This document shows, piece after piece, positions 21,038 to 21,054 of a stretch of DNA of 21,054 nt; position 1 is the first letter of the stretch, and each line of letters starts with the position of its first letter. Origin of the DNA: a virus; IMG/VR virus record IMGVR_UViG_3300005435_000060, positions 1-21,054 of that record. One strand, given 5' to 3'. The position numbers and the translations under genes are program-made. The notes beneath the pieces were generated by a model. That model made no database searches. It was not told the origin of the DNA and saw only the letters and a list, made by a program, of their open reading frames with translations.

Positions 21038-21054
21038 AGCATGGCCTTTCGGTA

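Overview
The window reads as part of a tailed-phage (or prophage) genome of a Gram-positive host, probably an actinobacterium. This is inferred from the gene content: a multidomain DNA polymerase, recombination-type nucleases, a YonO-like RNA polymerase and many very small membrane proteins. Intermediate base composition, frequent GTG starts and strong GGAGG-type ribosome binding sites fit. There is no integrase, capsid, portal or terminase gene, so it is an early/replication block plus an accessory block. Every convincing gene lies on the minus strand, so transcription runs from high to low coordinates. Many neighbours overlap by 1-60 bases or sit within 30 bases, as in long operons. Family assignments were made by eye from motifs; no database search was run.

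Right part (about 14.0-21.05 kb, transcribed first): mostly small single-pass membrane proteins. It also holds two paralogous two-pass membrane proteins (15285-16202 and 19042-19812), an anchored extracytoplasmic protein (19815-20258), a possible tail-chaperone-like protein (17988-18497) and a conserved phage protein (16401-17027). It carries two near-identical 31-bp promoter-like elements with TATAAT (17256-17286, 20559-20589), three intrinsic terminator-like hairpins, and two non-coding stretches rich in RNA secondary structure. One of these (18552-18685) has a 31-bp imperfect stem whose variations are mostly G.U pairs on the minus-strand RNA. The other (about 17508-17987) holds several long hairpins and no convincing gene.

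Left and middle part (about 0.2-14.0 kb): DNA and RNA metabolism. A 1286-residue protein joins a D5/SF3 helicase, an archaeo-eukaryotic-primase-like domain, a 3'-5' exonuclease and a family B polymerase. Downstream come small proteins, a likely single-strand-binding protein (8188-8715), a tandem pair of WCGG-domain proteins, an SF2 helicase (4917-6131), a degenerate NUMOD4/HNH protein, a VRR-NUC nuclease, a PD-(D/E)XK nuclease and finally a large protein with the DFDGD signature of single-chain RNA polymerases (470-3136), which carries apparent helix-turn-helix motifs at both ends.

Between the SF2 helicase and the HNH gene lies the most organised non-coding DNA of the window: ten copies of TGTCAAA/TTTGACA in about 314 bp. 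Four of them form a perfect 19-bp inverted repeat placed symmetrically around a 16-bp AT-rich palindrome, all on one dyad centre. This is a strong candidate for a replication origin or a master operator. The helicase-primase-polymerase, helicase, nucleases and SSB would form the replisome and recombination set, and the YonO-like polymerase may transcribe a later gene class.
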